DNA from: Mycobacterium sp. 3519A
GTDB lineage: Bacteria > Actinomycetota > Actinomycetes > Mycobacteriales > Mycobacteriaceae
NCBI RefSeq assembly: GCF_900240945.1
Contig: NZ_OESG01000014.1
Coordinates: 124,001-188,000 of the forward strand
Length of the DNA: 64,000 nucleotides
Direction of reading: 5' to 3'
Part shown: piece by piece, positions 44,900 through 53,108 of the stretch
Position numbering within the stretch: the stretch's first letter is position 1
Layout of the letters: each line of letters begins with the position of its first letter
Position numbers and translations under genes: made by a program
The notes under the pieces: model-generated
The model's input: only the letters and a program-made list of their open reading frames with translations
Told to the model about the DNA's origin: nothing
The model's database searches: none

Positions 44900-44918
44900 T
44901 ATGCCAGCGTTTCGTGGT

Positions 44919-46121
44919 ATGACCAGCTCCCGCAGCGCCGATGTCGTGGTGGTGGGCGGCGGAACGGTCGGCGCGTGGACGGCCGTGCTGCTCGCCGAGA
45001 GCGGCGTCGAAAGAGTCGTCCTACTGGAGAAATCGACGTTGGGTGACGGCGCGAGCAGCCGGGCCGCGGGCATGGTCCGCGCGCAGGGCGGCACCGAGAC
45101 CGCGATCAAGCTCGGCCTTCGTAGCCAGGAGTTCTATGCCGCCAGCGGCGACCGCTTCCCGCTGGACTGCGGCTTCGTGCCGCAGGGCTACCTGATGCCG
45201 TGTTTCACCAACGCGGAGGTCGCGCAGGCCCATGACCGCATCGCGCTGCAACAGCGACTCGGCCTCACGGTGCAGTGGCTGTCCAGCGCCGAGATCGACG
45301 ACCGAAACACCGGTCTGGCACCAGGTGTCACGCTGGGCGCGTCCTACGCGCCGGGCGATGGTTACATCGACGCGCCGCGCAATGTGCTGGCCTACACCGC
45401 GGCGCTGACCGCACATCGCGTCGACGTCCGGGAGCGGTGCCGGTTCACCGGGCTGCGGACCGCGGGCGGCCGCGTGGTCGGCGTCGACACCTCCGACGTG
45501 CCTATCGACACCGACCGCGTGGTGCTCACCGGCGGGCCCAAGCTCGCCGATGTCGGCGCGGCGGCGGGCGCGCGGGTGCCCGCGGGCGGCACCCGCCACC
45601 AGGTGGTGGTCACCGCGCCCGTGTCCGCATTCGACGTGCACGACGTGCCGATGGTGTTCGACATCACCTCCGGAATCTATTGGCGGCCAGGCGAAGCCGG
45701 CGGCCTACTGTGGGGGATGAGCAATCCCGACGAGCCGCCGGGGGTGGCCGCCGACTTCGACGAGGTGTACTACCTCAAGGCCCGTGACCGCATCGAGGAA
45801 TTGCTGCCCGGCGTCAAGGGTTTGGGCCTTCGGCGGATGTGGGCGGCCACCATCGACTACACCCCCGACCATCTGCCGATCCTCGGCCCGCTGCTGACCG
45901 ACGACGGTCCCGTCGACGGCACCGTGGTGGCCAGCCCCGCCGGTCACGGCATGATGTGGGGCCCCGCCGTCGCACAGGTGGCTGCCGACCTCACCACCAC
46001 CGGTGAGTGCACGTGGCTGGATCTCACCGACCTCGGGCTGGACCGCTTCGACGCAGAGGGCAACAGTCGCGTTGCGCCAGAACCGATTTCACTGCCGTTT
46101 CCGGAGAAGGCCGCGCACTAG
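44919..46121 (+). CDS. FAD-dependent oxidoreductase, DAO/sarcosine-oxidase type
   Basis: About 400 residues from the ATG at 44919; an ATG at 44901, one base from the operator, is possible but would put the promoter inside the gene. The dinucleotide site VVVGGGTVGAWTAVLLAESG is followed by LGDGASSRAAGMVRAQGG, a segment typical of D-amino acid oxidase and sarcosine/dimethylglycine dehydrogenase relatives, and the C-terminus has YTPDHLPILGPL and GHGMMWGPAVAQ. It should oxidise a C-N bond in an amine or amino acid. It is driven from the divergent promoter carrying operator site 1 and is convergent with the xylose ABC permease gene (4-bp overlap). Confidence 0.87.
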   Translation: MTSSRSADVVVVGGGTVGAWTAVLLAESGVERVVLLEKSTLGDGASSRAAGMVRAQGGTETAIKLGLRSQEFYAASGDRFPLDCGFVPQGYLMPCFTNAEVAQAHDRIALQQRLGLTVQWLSSAEIDDRNTGLAPGVTLGASYAPGDGYIDAPRNVLAYTAALTAHRVDVRERCRFTGLRTAGGRVVGVDTSDVPIDTDRVVLTGGPKLADVGAAAGARVPAGGTRHQVVVTAPVSAFDVHDVPMVFDITSGIYWRPGEAGGLLWGMSNPDEPPGVAADFDEVYYLKARDRIEELLPGVKGLGLRRMWAATIDYTPDHLPILGPLLTDDGPVDGTVVASPAGHGMMWGPAVAQVAADLTTTGECTWLDLTDLGLDRFDAEGNSRVAPEPISLPFPEKAAH

Positions 46122-47383
46122 GACAAGCCGGTCGCCGATCGGCGCCTGCGGGAGATCGCGTCCACACTCGCCGCGAGCAGCAAGACCCCGCCGGTGACCA
46201 GGAAGTTGATGTACGACGCCTGGTTCAGCAATCCGAGCCCGTTGGCGATGGTGGCCACCACCACCCCGCCGACCACCGCGTCGATGGCGCGGCCCTTACC
46301 GCCGAACAGGCTGGTGCCGCCGATCACCGCCGCGCCGACGGCGTACAGCAACACGTTGCCGCCACCCGACGAGGCTGACACCTTGCCGCCGTAGGACGCC
46401 GCGATGATGCCGCTGACCGCCGCCAGCGACGAGCACACCACGAAGACCGACATCCTGATGCGGGCGACTTTGATACCGGCCCGCCGCGCGGCCTCCGCGT
46501 TGCCGCCCACCGCGTAGATGTGCCGACCGTAGGAGGTGCGGTTGAGCACCAGCGTCAACACGATCAGCAGCACCCCGACGAGCGGCAGAACGTAAGGGAT
46601 GCCGCGGATCTCGATGTTCGGGTTCACGCTGCGGTTGAGGTTCAGCACGTAGGCCACCCCGAGGGCCACCACCGCCACACCGACGATGCGCGCGATCACC
46701 ACACCGAACGGCGGGTGCACCAGCCCTCGGGCCACCTTGGTGCGATGCCGATACAACTCCAAACACGTGAAACCGGCGACGATGAGAAGGGCGAACAACC
46801 AACCCGCCGTGACCGACATGTTGTCGATCGTGATGCCGCGGATGACGGGGTTGTCCACCCGGATCGATCCGCCCTCGCCGATGAGCTTCAACGTCACGCC
46901 TTGCAGCCCAAGGAAAAACGCCAGCGTCACGACGAATGACGGGATGCCCAACTTGGCACGCAGCACGCCGATCGCCAGCCCGATCAGCGCACCGCACAGA
47001 ATGCCCGCGAGCATCGCGGCCCACCACGACCAGCCGAGGTTGACGATGGTCAAGCCCATCACGCACGCCGAGACACCCCCCGCCACCCCCGCGGACAGGT
47101 CGATGTCGCCGAGCAACAGCACGAACACCAATCCCATTGCCAGCACGCAGATCGAACCGGCCTGGGTGACGAGGTTGGCTAGGTTGAGCGGCGAGGTGAA
47201 TCGCTCGTTGGCGAGCCCGAACACGACGAACAGCACGACGAGGCCGAGGATCGCAGGCAACGAACCCATGTCGCCGCCCCGCCCCCGCCGCAGATAACTG
47301 CGCACCGCCTCGGCAAACGTTTCGTCGGCACGGGTGTCGGCGGCGAAGTCGGCGTCGGCGAGTTTCGCGTTCAGAGTTGTCAT
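46118..47383 (-). CDS. xylH: Sugar ABC transporter permease, XylH/RbsC type
   Basis: 421 residues from the ATG at 47383, with about 10 membrane helices. BPD_transp_2 family features: GLVFVLLLGDIDLSAGVAGGVSACVMG (the conserved first signature) at about 85-112, GIPSFVVTLAFFLGLQGV, and YAVGGNAEAARRAGIKVARIRMSVFVVCSSLAAVSGII with the EAA-like coupling segment. It forms the membrane channel for a monosaccharide, with the ATPase and binding protein encoded immediately upstream. Assignment to xylose rests on the linked xylose isomerase and ROK regulator. Confidence 0.85.
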   Translation of the reverse strand: MTTLNAKLADADFAADTRADETFAEAVRSYLRRGRGGDMGSLPAILGLVVLFVVFGLANERFTSPLNLANLVTQAGSICVLAMGLVFVLLLGDIDLSAGVAGGVSACVMGLTIVNLGWSWWAAMLAGILCGALIGLAIGVLRAKLGIPSFVVTLAFFLGLQGVTLKLIGEGGSIRVDNPVIRGITIDNMSVTAGWLFALLIVAGFTCLELYRHRTKVARGLVHPPFGVVIARIVGVAVVALGVAYVLNLNRSVNPNIEIRGIPYVLPLVGVLLIVLTLVLNRTSYGRHIYAVGGNAEAARRAGIKVARIRMSVFVVCSSLAAVSGIIAASYGGKVSASSGGGNVLLYAVGAAVIGGTSLFGGKGRAIDAVVGGVVVATIANGLGLLNQASYINFLVTGGVLLLAASVDAISRRRRSATGLS

Positions 47384-47393
47384 TTGGCGGTCC

Positions 47394-48170
47394 TCACATC
47401 GACTGTGCGGCCTCGGCCTGCGCCAGGCCGAGGTCACCGGAGCGGCCTGCGGTGATCAGTTCCACCACCTGGCTGTGGCTGACCTCGGCGGCTTTCACTT
47501 CAGCGGCCACCCGGCCGAGGTAGAGCGCGCATATCCGGTCGGCCACTTCGAACACGTCGTTCAGGTTGTGCGAGATGAAGACCACGCCGACGCCCTGGTC
47601 GGCGAGCCGGCGGACCAGATCGAGCACCTGCCGGGTCTGCGCCACGCCGAGCGCCGCGGTGGGCTCGTCGAGCAGTACGACCTTGGCATTCCACAGCACC
47701 GATTTGGCGATCGCCACCGTCTGCCGCTGACCGCCGGACAAACTGGACACCGGCTGGCGCACGGACTTCACCGTCCGTACCGACAGCGACGAAAGTGCTT
47801 CGCGGGCCAGCGATTCCATCCTGGACTCGTCGAGCACTCCCCGTTGTTTGAGTTCGCGCCCCAGGAACATGTTGGAGACGATGTCGAGGTTGTCGCACAA
47901 CGCCAGGTCCTGGTACACCACCTCGATGCCGAGCGCCGACACGTCGTTGGGTCCGTGCACCGTGACCGGGTTGCCTTCGAACACGTAGGTCCCGGTGTCG
48001 AGGGGGTAGATTCCCGCGATCGCCTTGACCAGAGTCGACTTGCCCGCACCGTTGTCGCCGACCAGCGCGGTGACCTCACCCGGATACACCTGGAAGTCCA
48101 CGTCGTGCAGCACATGCACGACGCCGAAACTCTTGTTGACGCCGCGTAGTTCGAGGATCGGCTCGGACAC
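47394..48170 (-). CDS. xylG: Sugar ABC transporter ATPase, single-domain XylG type
   Basis: 258 residues from a GTG (48170), 4 bp after the binding protein gene. One complete ATPase domain: Walker A GDNGAGKST, Q-loop VYQDLALCDN, signature LSGGQRQTVAIAKS, Walker B VVLLDEPTAALG and switch FISHNLNDVFEVADR. Classical XylG/RbsA proteins are about 500 residues with two such domains; this one has a single domain, like FrcA-type transporters, so it must work as a homodimer. It energises xylose (inferred) uptake with the adjoining permease. Confidence 0.87.
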   Translation of the reverse strand: MSEPILELRGVNKSFGVVHVLHDVDFQVYPGEVTALVGDNGAGKSTLVKAIAGIYPLDTGTYVFEGNPVTVHGPNDVSALGIEVVYQDLALCDNLDIVSNMFLGRELKQRGVLDESRMESLAREALSSLSVRTVKSVRQPVSSLSGGQRQTVAIAKSVLWNAKVVLLDEPTAALGVAQTRQVLDLVRRLADQGVGVVFISHNLNDVFEVADRICALYLGRVAAEVKAAEVSHSQVVELITAGRSGDLGLAQAEAAQSM

Positions 48171-48174
48171 TGCT

Positions 48175-49251
48175 CTACAGTCCCGCGGCACTGCACGCGG
48201 CCGCGAACTGGCCGGTGCAGACGTCTTCCTTGGTTTGGCCCCCGTCGTTGAAGACCACGTCGACGGTGTCCTTGGTGATCGACTTCGGCGTCAACAGCAC
48301 CGACGGCACATCGCGGTTGCCCTTGTCGTCACGAGATGTGCTGTTGGTCTTGGGCTGTTCCCCCTTGGACAGGGCGATGGCCGCGGCGGCCAGTGCGGCC
48401 GCTTCCTCCTTGGCCGACTTGTAGACGGTCATGCACTGGTTGCCTGCGAGGATGTTCTGCAGTCCCTCGACCGTGGCGTCCTGACCGGTGACGGGCACCT
48501 GTCCGGCCCGCCCGTTCTTCTGCAGGATCGAGATCACCGATCCGGCCAGCCCGTCGTTGGCGGCATAGACGCCGTCCACCTTGCCGTCCGCGGCGGTGTA
48601 CATCTGCTCGAAGATCGTGACCGCCTTGTCGTTGTCCCAGTCGGGCACCGCCTGCTCGCCCACGATCCGCACGGTCGGCACCTTGTCGATGACGCTGTGC
48701 GCACCGCCGGTGAACAGGGTGGCGTTGTTGTCGGTGGGAGAGCCGTTGAGGAACACCACATTTGACTGTTTGCCCGCGAGGCAGTCGACCAGTCCCTGGC
48801 CCTGCAGTTCACCGACCTTGGTGTTGTCGAAGGAGACGTACGCATCGGCTGATCCACCCAGCGTCAGCCGGTCGTAGTCGATGGTCTTGACGCCTTGGCT
48901 GGCCGCCTTCTGCTGAATGGATGCCCCGCTGTCGGAGTCGAGATTGACGATCGCCAGCACCGTCACGCCGTCGGCGATCATGCCGTCGGCGATGGTCGCC
49001 ATGTTGTCGGCGGAACCCTCGGCGTTCTGGATGGTGTAGGCCACGCCTGCCTTCTTGAACGCGGCCTCGAGTTCGGGGCGGTCCTTGGACTCCCAGCGGA
49101 CGGAGGACTTGGTGTCGGGCAGGATCACGCCGATCTTCTGCGCCTTGGCACCGCCGCCGGCACCGCCACCGCCGCCGTTGTCGCCGCACGCGGTGAGCAT
49201 CAGGCCCGCTCCGACGACGACGGCGAGCATCAGGCCGCTGACTCGTTTCAT
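48175..49251 (-). CDS. xylF: Sugar ABC transporter binding lipoprotein, XylF/ChvE type
   Basis: 358 residues from the ATG at 49251, preceded by GGAAGGCGG. Lipobox LMLTAC places the lipidated Cys at 22, followed by a Gly-rich linker. The mature part is a periplasmic-binding-protein type 1 fold: KIGVILPDTKSSVRWESKDRPELEAAFKKAGV, TIDYDRLTLGGSADAYVSFDN, VYAANDGLAGSVISILQKNG, and VPVTGQDATVEGLQNILAGNQCMTVYK, which strongly resembles XylF. It captures the sugar at the outer face. It has its own upstream region with two inverted repeats, separating it from xylA. Confidence 0.87.
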   Translation of the reverse strand: MKRVSGLMLAVVVGAGLMLTACGDNGGGGGAGGGAKAQKIGVILPDTKSSVRWESKDRPELEAAFKKAGVAYTIQNAEGSADNMATIADGMIADGVTVLAIVNLDSDSGASIQQKAASQGVKTIDYDRLTLGGSADAYVSFDNTKVGELQGQGLVDCLAGKQSNVVFLNGSPTDNNATLFTGGAHSVIDKVPTVRIVGEQAVPDWDNDKAVTIFEQMYTAADGKVDGVYAANDGLAGSVISILQKNGRAGQVPVTGQDATVEGLQNILAGNQCMTVYKSAKEEAAALAAAAIALSKGEQPKTNSTSRDDKGNRDVPSVLLTPKSITKDTVDVVFNDGGQTKEDVCTGQFAAACSAAGL

Positions 49252-49282
49252 GGAACCGCCTTCCATCCATCCACCATTGTTT

Positions 49283-49297
49283 GTTGTTTCGGACAAC
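49283..49297. promoter_or_regulatory. Inverted repeat GTTGT-N5-ACAAC upstream of xylF (ROK operator candidate)
   Basis: GTTGT (49283-49287) and ACAAC (49293-49297) are exact reverse complements. With TTT before and TTAT after, it resembles the repeat between xylA and the ROK gene at 50589, so both could be bound by that regulator. It lies about 35 bp upstream of the xylF start. Confidence 0.5.
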
Positions 49298-49304
49298 TTA
49301 TCGG

Positions 49305-49318
49305 GTGACGTGCGTCAC
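49305..49318. promoter_or_regulatory. Palindrome GTGACGTGCGTCAC upstream of xylF
   Basis: GTGACG and CGTCAC form a perfect 6-bp inverted repeat with a 2-bp centre between the xylA stop and the xylF start. GTGAC-type palindromes are typical CRP/FNR-family (Crp/Cmr) sites in mycobacteria, which would suit carbon-source control; that reading is inference. Confidence 0.45.
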
Positions 49319-49342
49319 GTCCATATCGTTGCGCTATCACGA

Positions 49343-50566
49343 TCAGCGCGCGCCCATCAGGTGCTCGACGGCCAGTTGGTGCAGCTGGACGAAGCCGAAA
49401 CCCTTGGCGCCGAAGTAGGACTCGGCGTCGAACTGTTCGTAGGCCGACCTGTCGGCGAGCAGTTCGCGATACGTTTCGCCCGCGGCCAGTGTCGGAGTGC
49501 GCAATTCATCGACACGGGCCGCCCGGAGTGCCTCGCCGACCTCCGGGTCGGCACGGAACGCAGCGGCCCGCTGCTTGAGCAACAGATACATCCGCATGTT
49601 CGCGGCGGCCGAATCCCACACCCCGGTGACGTCTTCGGTGCGGCTGGGCTTGTAGTCGAAATGCCTCGGGCCGGTGTAGCTCGGCCCGCCGTCGACACCG
49701 CCGTTCTCCAACAGGTCGACGAGCGAGAAAGCGTTGACCAGATCGCCGTGACCGAACACCAGATCCTGGTCGAACTTGATTCCGCGCTGGCCATTGAGGT
49801 CGATGTGGAACAGCTTGCCGCAGTACAGCGCCTGGCTGATGCCGTGCATGAAGTTGAGTCCGGACATCTGCTCGTGTCCGGTCTCGGGGTTGACGCCAAC
49901 CATCTCGGGGTGGGCGAGCGTGTCGATGAAGGCCAGCGCGTGCCCGGCGGTGGGCAGCAGGATGTCGCCACGGGGTTCGTTGGGTTTCGGCTCGATCGCG
50001 AACCGCAGCGGGTACTTCTGGTCGAGCACGTACTCGCACAACAGGTTCAGCGCTTCGGAGTAGCGTTCCAGGGCCGCCCGGACGTCCTTGGCGCTGTCGT
50101 ACTCGCTGCCCTCGCGACCACCCCACATGACGAAGGTTTCCGCGCCGAGTTCAGCGGCTAGGTCGATGTTGCGCAGCGTCTTGCGCAACGCGAACCGGCG
50201 AACGCCTCGGTCATTGCTTGTGAAGGCGCCGTCCTTGAACACCGGATGGGTGAACAGATTGGTGGTCACCATGGGTACGGCCAACCCGTTGGCGCGCAGG
50301 GCCGACGTCAACCGGTCGATGGCGCGGCGGCGTTCTCCGTCGCTGCTGCCGAACGGGAACAGATCGTCGTCATGGAAGGTCAGCCCGTACGCGCCGAGTT
50401 GGGCGAGTCGCTCCACCGCCTCGACGGGATCCAGGGCGGGCCGGGTGGCCACCCCGAACGGGTCGTTGGCGGTCCAGCCGATGGTCCACAGGCCGAACGA
50501 GAACTTGTCGGACGGCTTCGGGGCGAGGTCCCCGCTGGCAGCGACGGTCGAGTCAAGGACGGACAT
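49343..50566 (-). CDS. xylA: Xylose isomerase
   Basis: 407 residues from the ATG at 50566, which follows GGAGAGCGCC. Class I (actinobacterial) xylose isomerase pattern: [17 protein letters not shown] at the start, [12 protein letters not shown] with the catalytic His, [34 protein letters not shown] with the metal-binding Glu, NPETGHEQM, and [24 protein letters not shown] with paired metal ligands. It converts D-xylose to D-xylulose. No xylulokinase gene is in the window, so the second step must be encoded elsewhere. It is divergent from the ROK regulator and upstream of the xylFGH-type importer. Confidence 0.95.
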   Translation of the reverse strand: MSVLDSTVAASGDLAPKPSDKFSFGLWTIGWTANDPFGVATRPALDPVEAVERLAQLGAYGLTFHDDDLFPFGSSDGERRRAIDRLTSALRANGLAVPMVTTNLFTHPVFKDGAFTSNDRGVRRFALRKTLRNIDLAAELGAETFVMWGGREGSEYDSAKDVRAALERYSEALNLLCEYVLDQKYPLRFAIEPKPNEPRGDILLPTAGHALAFIDTLAHPEMVGVNPETGHEQMSGLNFMHGISQALYCGKLFHIDLNGQRGIKFDQDLVFGHGDLVNAFSLVDLLENGGVDGGPSYTGPRHFDYKPSRTEDVTGVWDSAAANMRMYLLLKQRAAAFRADPEVGEALRAARVDELRTPTLAAGETYRELLADRSAYEQFDAESYFGAKGFGFVQLHQLAVEHLMGAR

Positions 50567-50588
50567 GGCGCTCTCCTGGCACTGGATT

Positions 50589-50605
50589 TGTTCTGGGTCC
50601 GAACA
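50589..50605. promoter_or_regulatory. Inverted repeat TGTTC-N7-GAACA between xylA and the ROK gene
   Basis: TGTTC at 50589-50593 and GAACA at 50601-50605 are perfect arms in the 78-bp divergent promoter of xylA and the ROK regulator. The wider context TTTGTTC...CCGAACATAAG resembles the repeat in front of xylF. This is the standard position for an autoregulating xylose repressor. Confidence 0.5.
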
Positions 50606-50644
50606 TAAGATGTGCGCTGGGTCACTGTCAAGGGAGGTTCGGCG

Positions 50645-51730
50645 ATGATCGGCACCAATACCGATGACGTCCGGCGCCGCAACCTGTCTGCCGTGCTGAC
50701 CCTGGTCCATCGCAGCCGCGCGCTGACGCGGTCAGAGCTGACGCGCAGGACAGGGTTGGCCCGTTCGACAGTGAAGGACCTGGTGGAGGAACTGGTCGCA
50801 GGCGGCCTTGTCGAGGAGACTCAGGCCGCTCCTGCCAGCCAAGTCGGCAGACCCAGCCCGATCGTGCGACCGCAGACCGACACGCTGGCAATCGCGGTCA
50901 ACCCCGAATCCGACGCTGTGACAATAGGTTTGGTTGCGTTGGGCGGCACTGTGCTCAGCGTCGACAGGTATCCGACCGACGGTATCCCCAGCGCCCGCGA
51001 TACCGTGGCCATCACGGCGAAAGCCGTCGACCGGATCCGACGCAAGCTGGACGAGAAGCGACGTGTGACGGCGGTCGGGGTTGCCGTCCCCGGCCTCGTC
51101 CACGCCCCCGACTCCGTGGTGAGGCTGGCGCCGAACCTCGACTGGCACGACGTCGCGTTGGGCCAAATGCTTTGCGCAGCAGTGGAACTGCCGGTGTTCG
51201 CGGCCAACGACGCCAACCTCGGGGCCATCGCCGAACACATCTTCGGTGGACACCCCGACGCGCATCACATGATCTACGTCAACGGGGGCGCCAGCGGAAT
51301 CGGCGCCGGGTTCGTGGTGGCCGGTGAACTTCTGGAGGGCGCTGCGGGGTATGCAGGCGAACTCGGCCACACCTACGTCGGCGGCGCGGCACCGTGTCAT
51401 TGCGGACGCATCGGCTGCCTCGAAACCGAGGTGAGCCAGACAACCGCGAAAACCGTTGCCCACCAAGCGCAGTACCTCGGCATCGCGCTCGGTAACGCCA
51501 TCAACCTGCTCAACCCGAATCTCGTCGTCCTCGGCGGGTTCCTTCGGGTGTTCCCGGAACAGGCCGCCGCGGCACTCGACACCGCGGTATCCCGCCACTC
51601 GATGCGGGTGCCGCACGAGCAGGTGCGCATCGTGGCCGCCAGCCTGGGCACGCAGACCCTGATGATCGGTGCCGCCGAGGCGGCGTTCGCGCCACTGCTG
51701 GCCGACCCCGCCGCGCACTACCATCAGTAG
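50645..51730 (+). CDS. ROK-family transcriptional regulator (XylR-like)
   Basis: 361 residues; the ATG at 50645 follows AAGGGAGG. An N-terminal winged helix (about 12-60: [30 protein letters not shown]) precedes a ROK sugar-binding/kinase-like domain with [27 protein letters not shown], and the ROK zinc motif [10 protein letters not shown]. Proteins of this build repress sugar operons and release DNA on binding the sugar. Adjacent to xylA with shared promoter repeats, it is most likely the xylose repressor. It is convergent with an acyl-CoA dehydrogenase gene, with a long hairpin between. Confidence 0.9.
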   Translation: MIGTNTDDVRRRNLSAVLTLVHRSRALTRSELTRRTGLARSTVKDLVEELVAGGLVEETQAAPASQVGRPSPIVRPQTDTLAIAVNPESDAVTIGLVALGGTVLSVDRYPTDGIPSARDTVAITAKAVDRIRRKLDEKRRVTAVGVAVPGLVHAPDSVVRLAPNLDWHDVALGQMLCAAVELPVFAANDANLGAIAEHIFGGHPDAHHMIYVNGGASGIGAGFVVAGELLEGAAGYAGELGHTYVGGAAPCHCGRIGCLETEVSQTTAKTVAHQAQYLGIALGNAINLLNPNLVVLGGFLRVFPEQAAAALDTAVSRHSMRVPHEQVRIVAASLGTQTLMIGAAEAAFAPLLADPAAHYHQ

Positions 51731-51748
51731 CGCTGCGCCCTACCCTGC

Positions 51749-51808
51749 GCGAGCAGACGCAAAATGTCACGACACGCCGGTGTTTTAGGACAGTTTGCGT
51801 CTGCTCGC
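51749..51808. terminator. Long hairpin terminator (TRIT-like) between convergent genes
   Basis: GCGAGCAGACGCAAA (51749-51763) pairs perfectly with TTTGCGTCTGCTCGC (51794-51808), a 15-bp stem with a 30-nt loop. The arm sequence GAGCAGACGCAAA is one I recall as recurring in mycobacterial convergent intergenic regions, the class called TRIT. Because the stem is symmetrical it can stop transcription from both the ROK gene and the acyl-CoA dehydrogenase operon. Confidence 0.8.
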
Positions 51809-51822
51809 CGGAGTTTGGTCAC

Positions 51823-53106
51823 CTAGCGCCGCTTGGCGAAGTACTTTTTGTACGCCTCGGCCGAGGCGCGCAGTTGCGGGTCTTCCTCGAACTTCTGCTC
51901 GAACTTCGCCCACGCCGCTTCACGTTTGGCGGGAATGTACTCCGACGGCCAGTACGGATGCACCTGCGGTTGGTATTCCCGCAACACCCGACGCGCGACG
52001 GTGGCCTTGTGCACCTCGTCGGCGCCGTCGGCCAGACCCATCGTCGGCGCGCTGGCGTACATGGCCTGCAGCGGGGTGAGGTCGGTGGTGCCAAGCGAAC
52101 CGAGGATGTGCAGCGCGTTGAACGACACGTCCCGCAACACCTTGGCCATCGTGAACTTGACGGTCGCGATGTCGGTGCGGGCATCCTTCGTACTGGAATT
52201 GTCGATCTTCCAAGCAGTTTCGAGCACCAGCAGGCGCAGCATCCGGATCGCGGCGTAGGAGTCGGCGATCTTCTCCTGCACCATCTGATGCTCGCCGATG
52301 ATCTTGCCGTGCGATTCGCGGGACAGCGCCCGTTCGCACATCATGTCGAACGCCAGCTTGCACTGCGCGATGGTGCGCATCGCGTGATGGATGCGGCCGC
52401 CACCGAGTCGGCGCTGCGCCAACGTCTTCGCACCGTCCTCCGGACCGAGGAGGTGATCGAGCGGCACCCTGACATCGCGGTAGATGATGTGATTGTGGTT
52501 GCGGGGCTCCGGCTGGATCTCCACCCCAGGGGTCTGGCGCGGCACCACGAACATGCCGTTGGTGCACATCACGAACAGGATATCGGCGACCCGACCCGCT
52601 GAGGTGAACCACTTCTCGCCGTTGATCACCCACTCGTCGCCGTCGCGTACGGCGTGGGTCTTGAACAGGTTGGGGTCGGACCCGCCCTGCGGTTCGGTCA
52701 TCGAGTACGCCGAGAAGATGTCCTGATTGAGCAGCGGCTCCAGCCAGCGCTTCTTCTGCTCGTCGGTGCCGAACGCGGCCAACATCTCCATGTTGCCGGT
52801 GTCGGGGGCGGCCGCGCCGAACATCTGCGGCGCGCCAGGGTAGCGCCCGATCACCTCGTTCAACAGCGCCAGTTTGAGCTGCCCGAAGCCGGGCCCGCCC
52901 AGGTCCTTGTCGAGGAACAACGCCCACAGCCCCTGGTCCTTGATCTGCTGTTGCAGGCCGCGGACATAGGCCTTGACGTGGGGATCCGGCGAGCGGACGG
53001 CGTACGGGAACACGTACTCGAGCGGCTCGACCTCTTCTGAGCAGAACTCCTCGACCCAGTCGAGCTTCTTCTGAAATTCCGGTTCGGTCGAGAAATCCCA
53101 CGCCAT
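51823..53106 (-). CDS. Acyl-CoA dehydrogenase (regulon member 2)
   Basis: 427 residues. Fold markers: LWALFLDKDLGGPGFGQLKLALLNEVIGR, the flavin/substrate loop AYSMTEPQGGSDPNLFKTHAVRDGDEWVINGEKWFTSAG at about 135-172, RRLGGGRIHHAMRTIAQC, and the C-terminal MGLADGADEVHKATVARRVLREY, characteristic of the ACAD10/11-like bacterial subgroup, in which the Asp of DGADE replaces the usual Glu base. It would desaturate an acyl-CoA or hydroxyacyl-CoA. It is the last gene of a three-gene operon led by the phytoene-desaturase-like gene, with 2 bp between it and the synthetase gene. Confidence 0.9.
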   Translation of the reverse strand: MAWDFSTEPEFQKKLDWVEEFCSEEVEPLEYVFPYAVRSPDPHVKAYVRGLQQQIKDQGLWALFLDKDLGGPGFGQLKLALLNEVIGRYPGAPQMFGAAAPDTGNMEMLAAFGTDEQKKRWLEPLLNQDIFSAYSMTEPQGGSDPNLFKTHAVRDGDEWVINGEKWFTSAGRVADILFVMCTNGMFVVPRQTPGVEIQPEPRNHNHIIYRDVRVPLDHLLGPEDGAKTLAQRRLGGGRIHHAMRTIAQCKLAFDMMCERALSRESHGKIIGEHQMVQEKIADSYAAIRMLRLLVLETAWKIDNSSTKDARTDIATVKFTMAKVLRDVSFNALHILGSLGTTDLTPLQAMYASAPTMGLADGADEVHKATVARRVLREYQPQVHPYWPSEYIPAKREAAWAKFEQKFEEDPQLRASAEAYKKYFAKRR

Positions 53107-53108
53107 CT

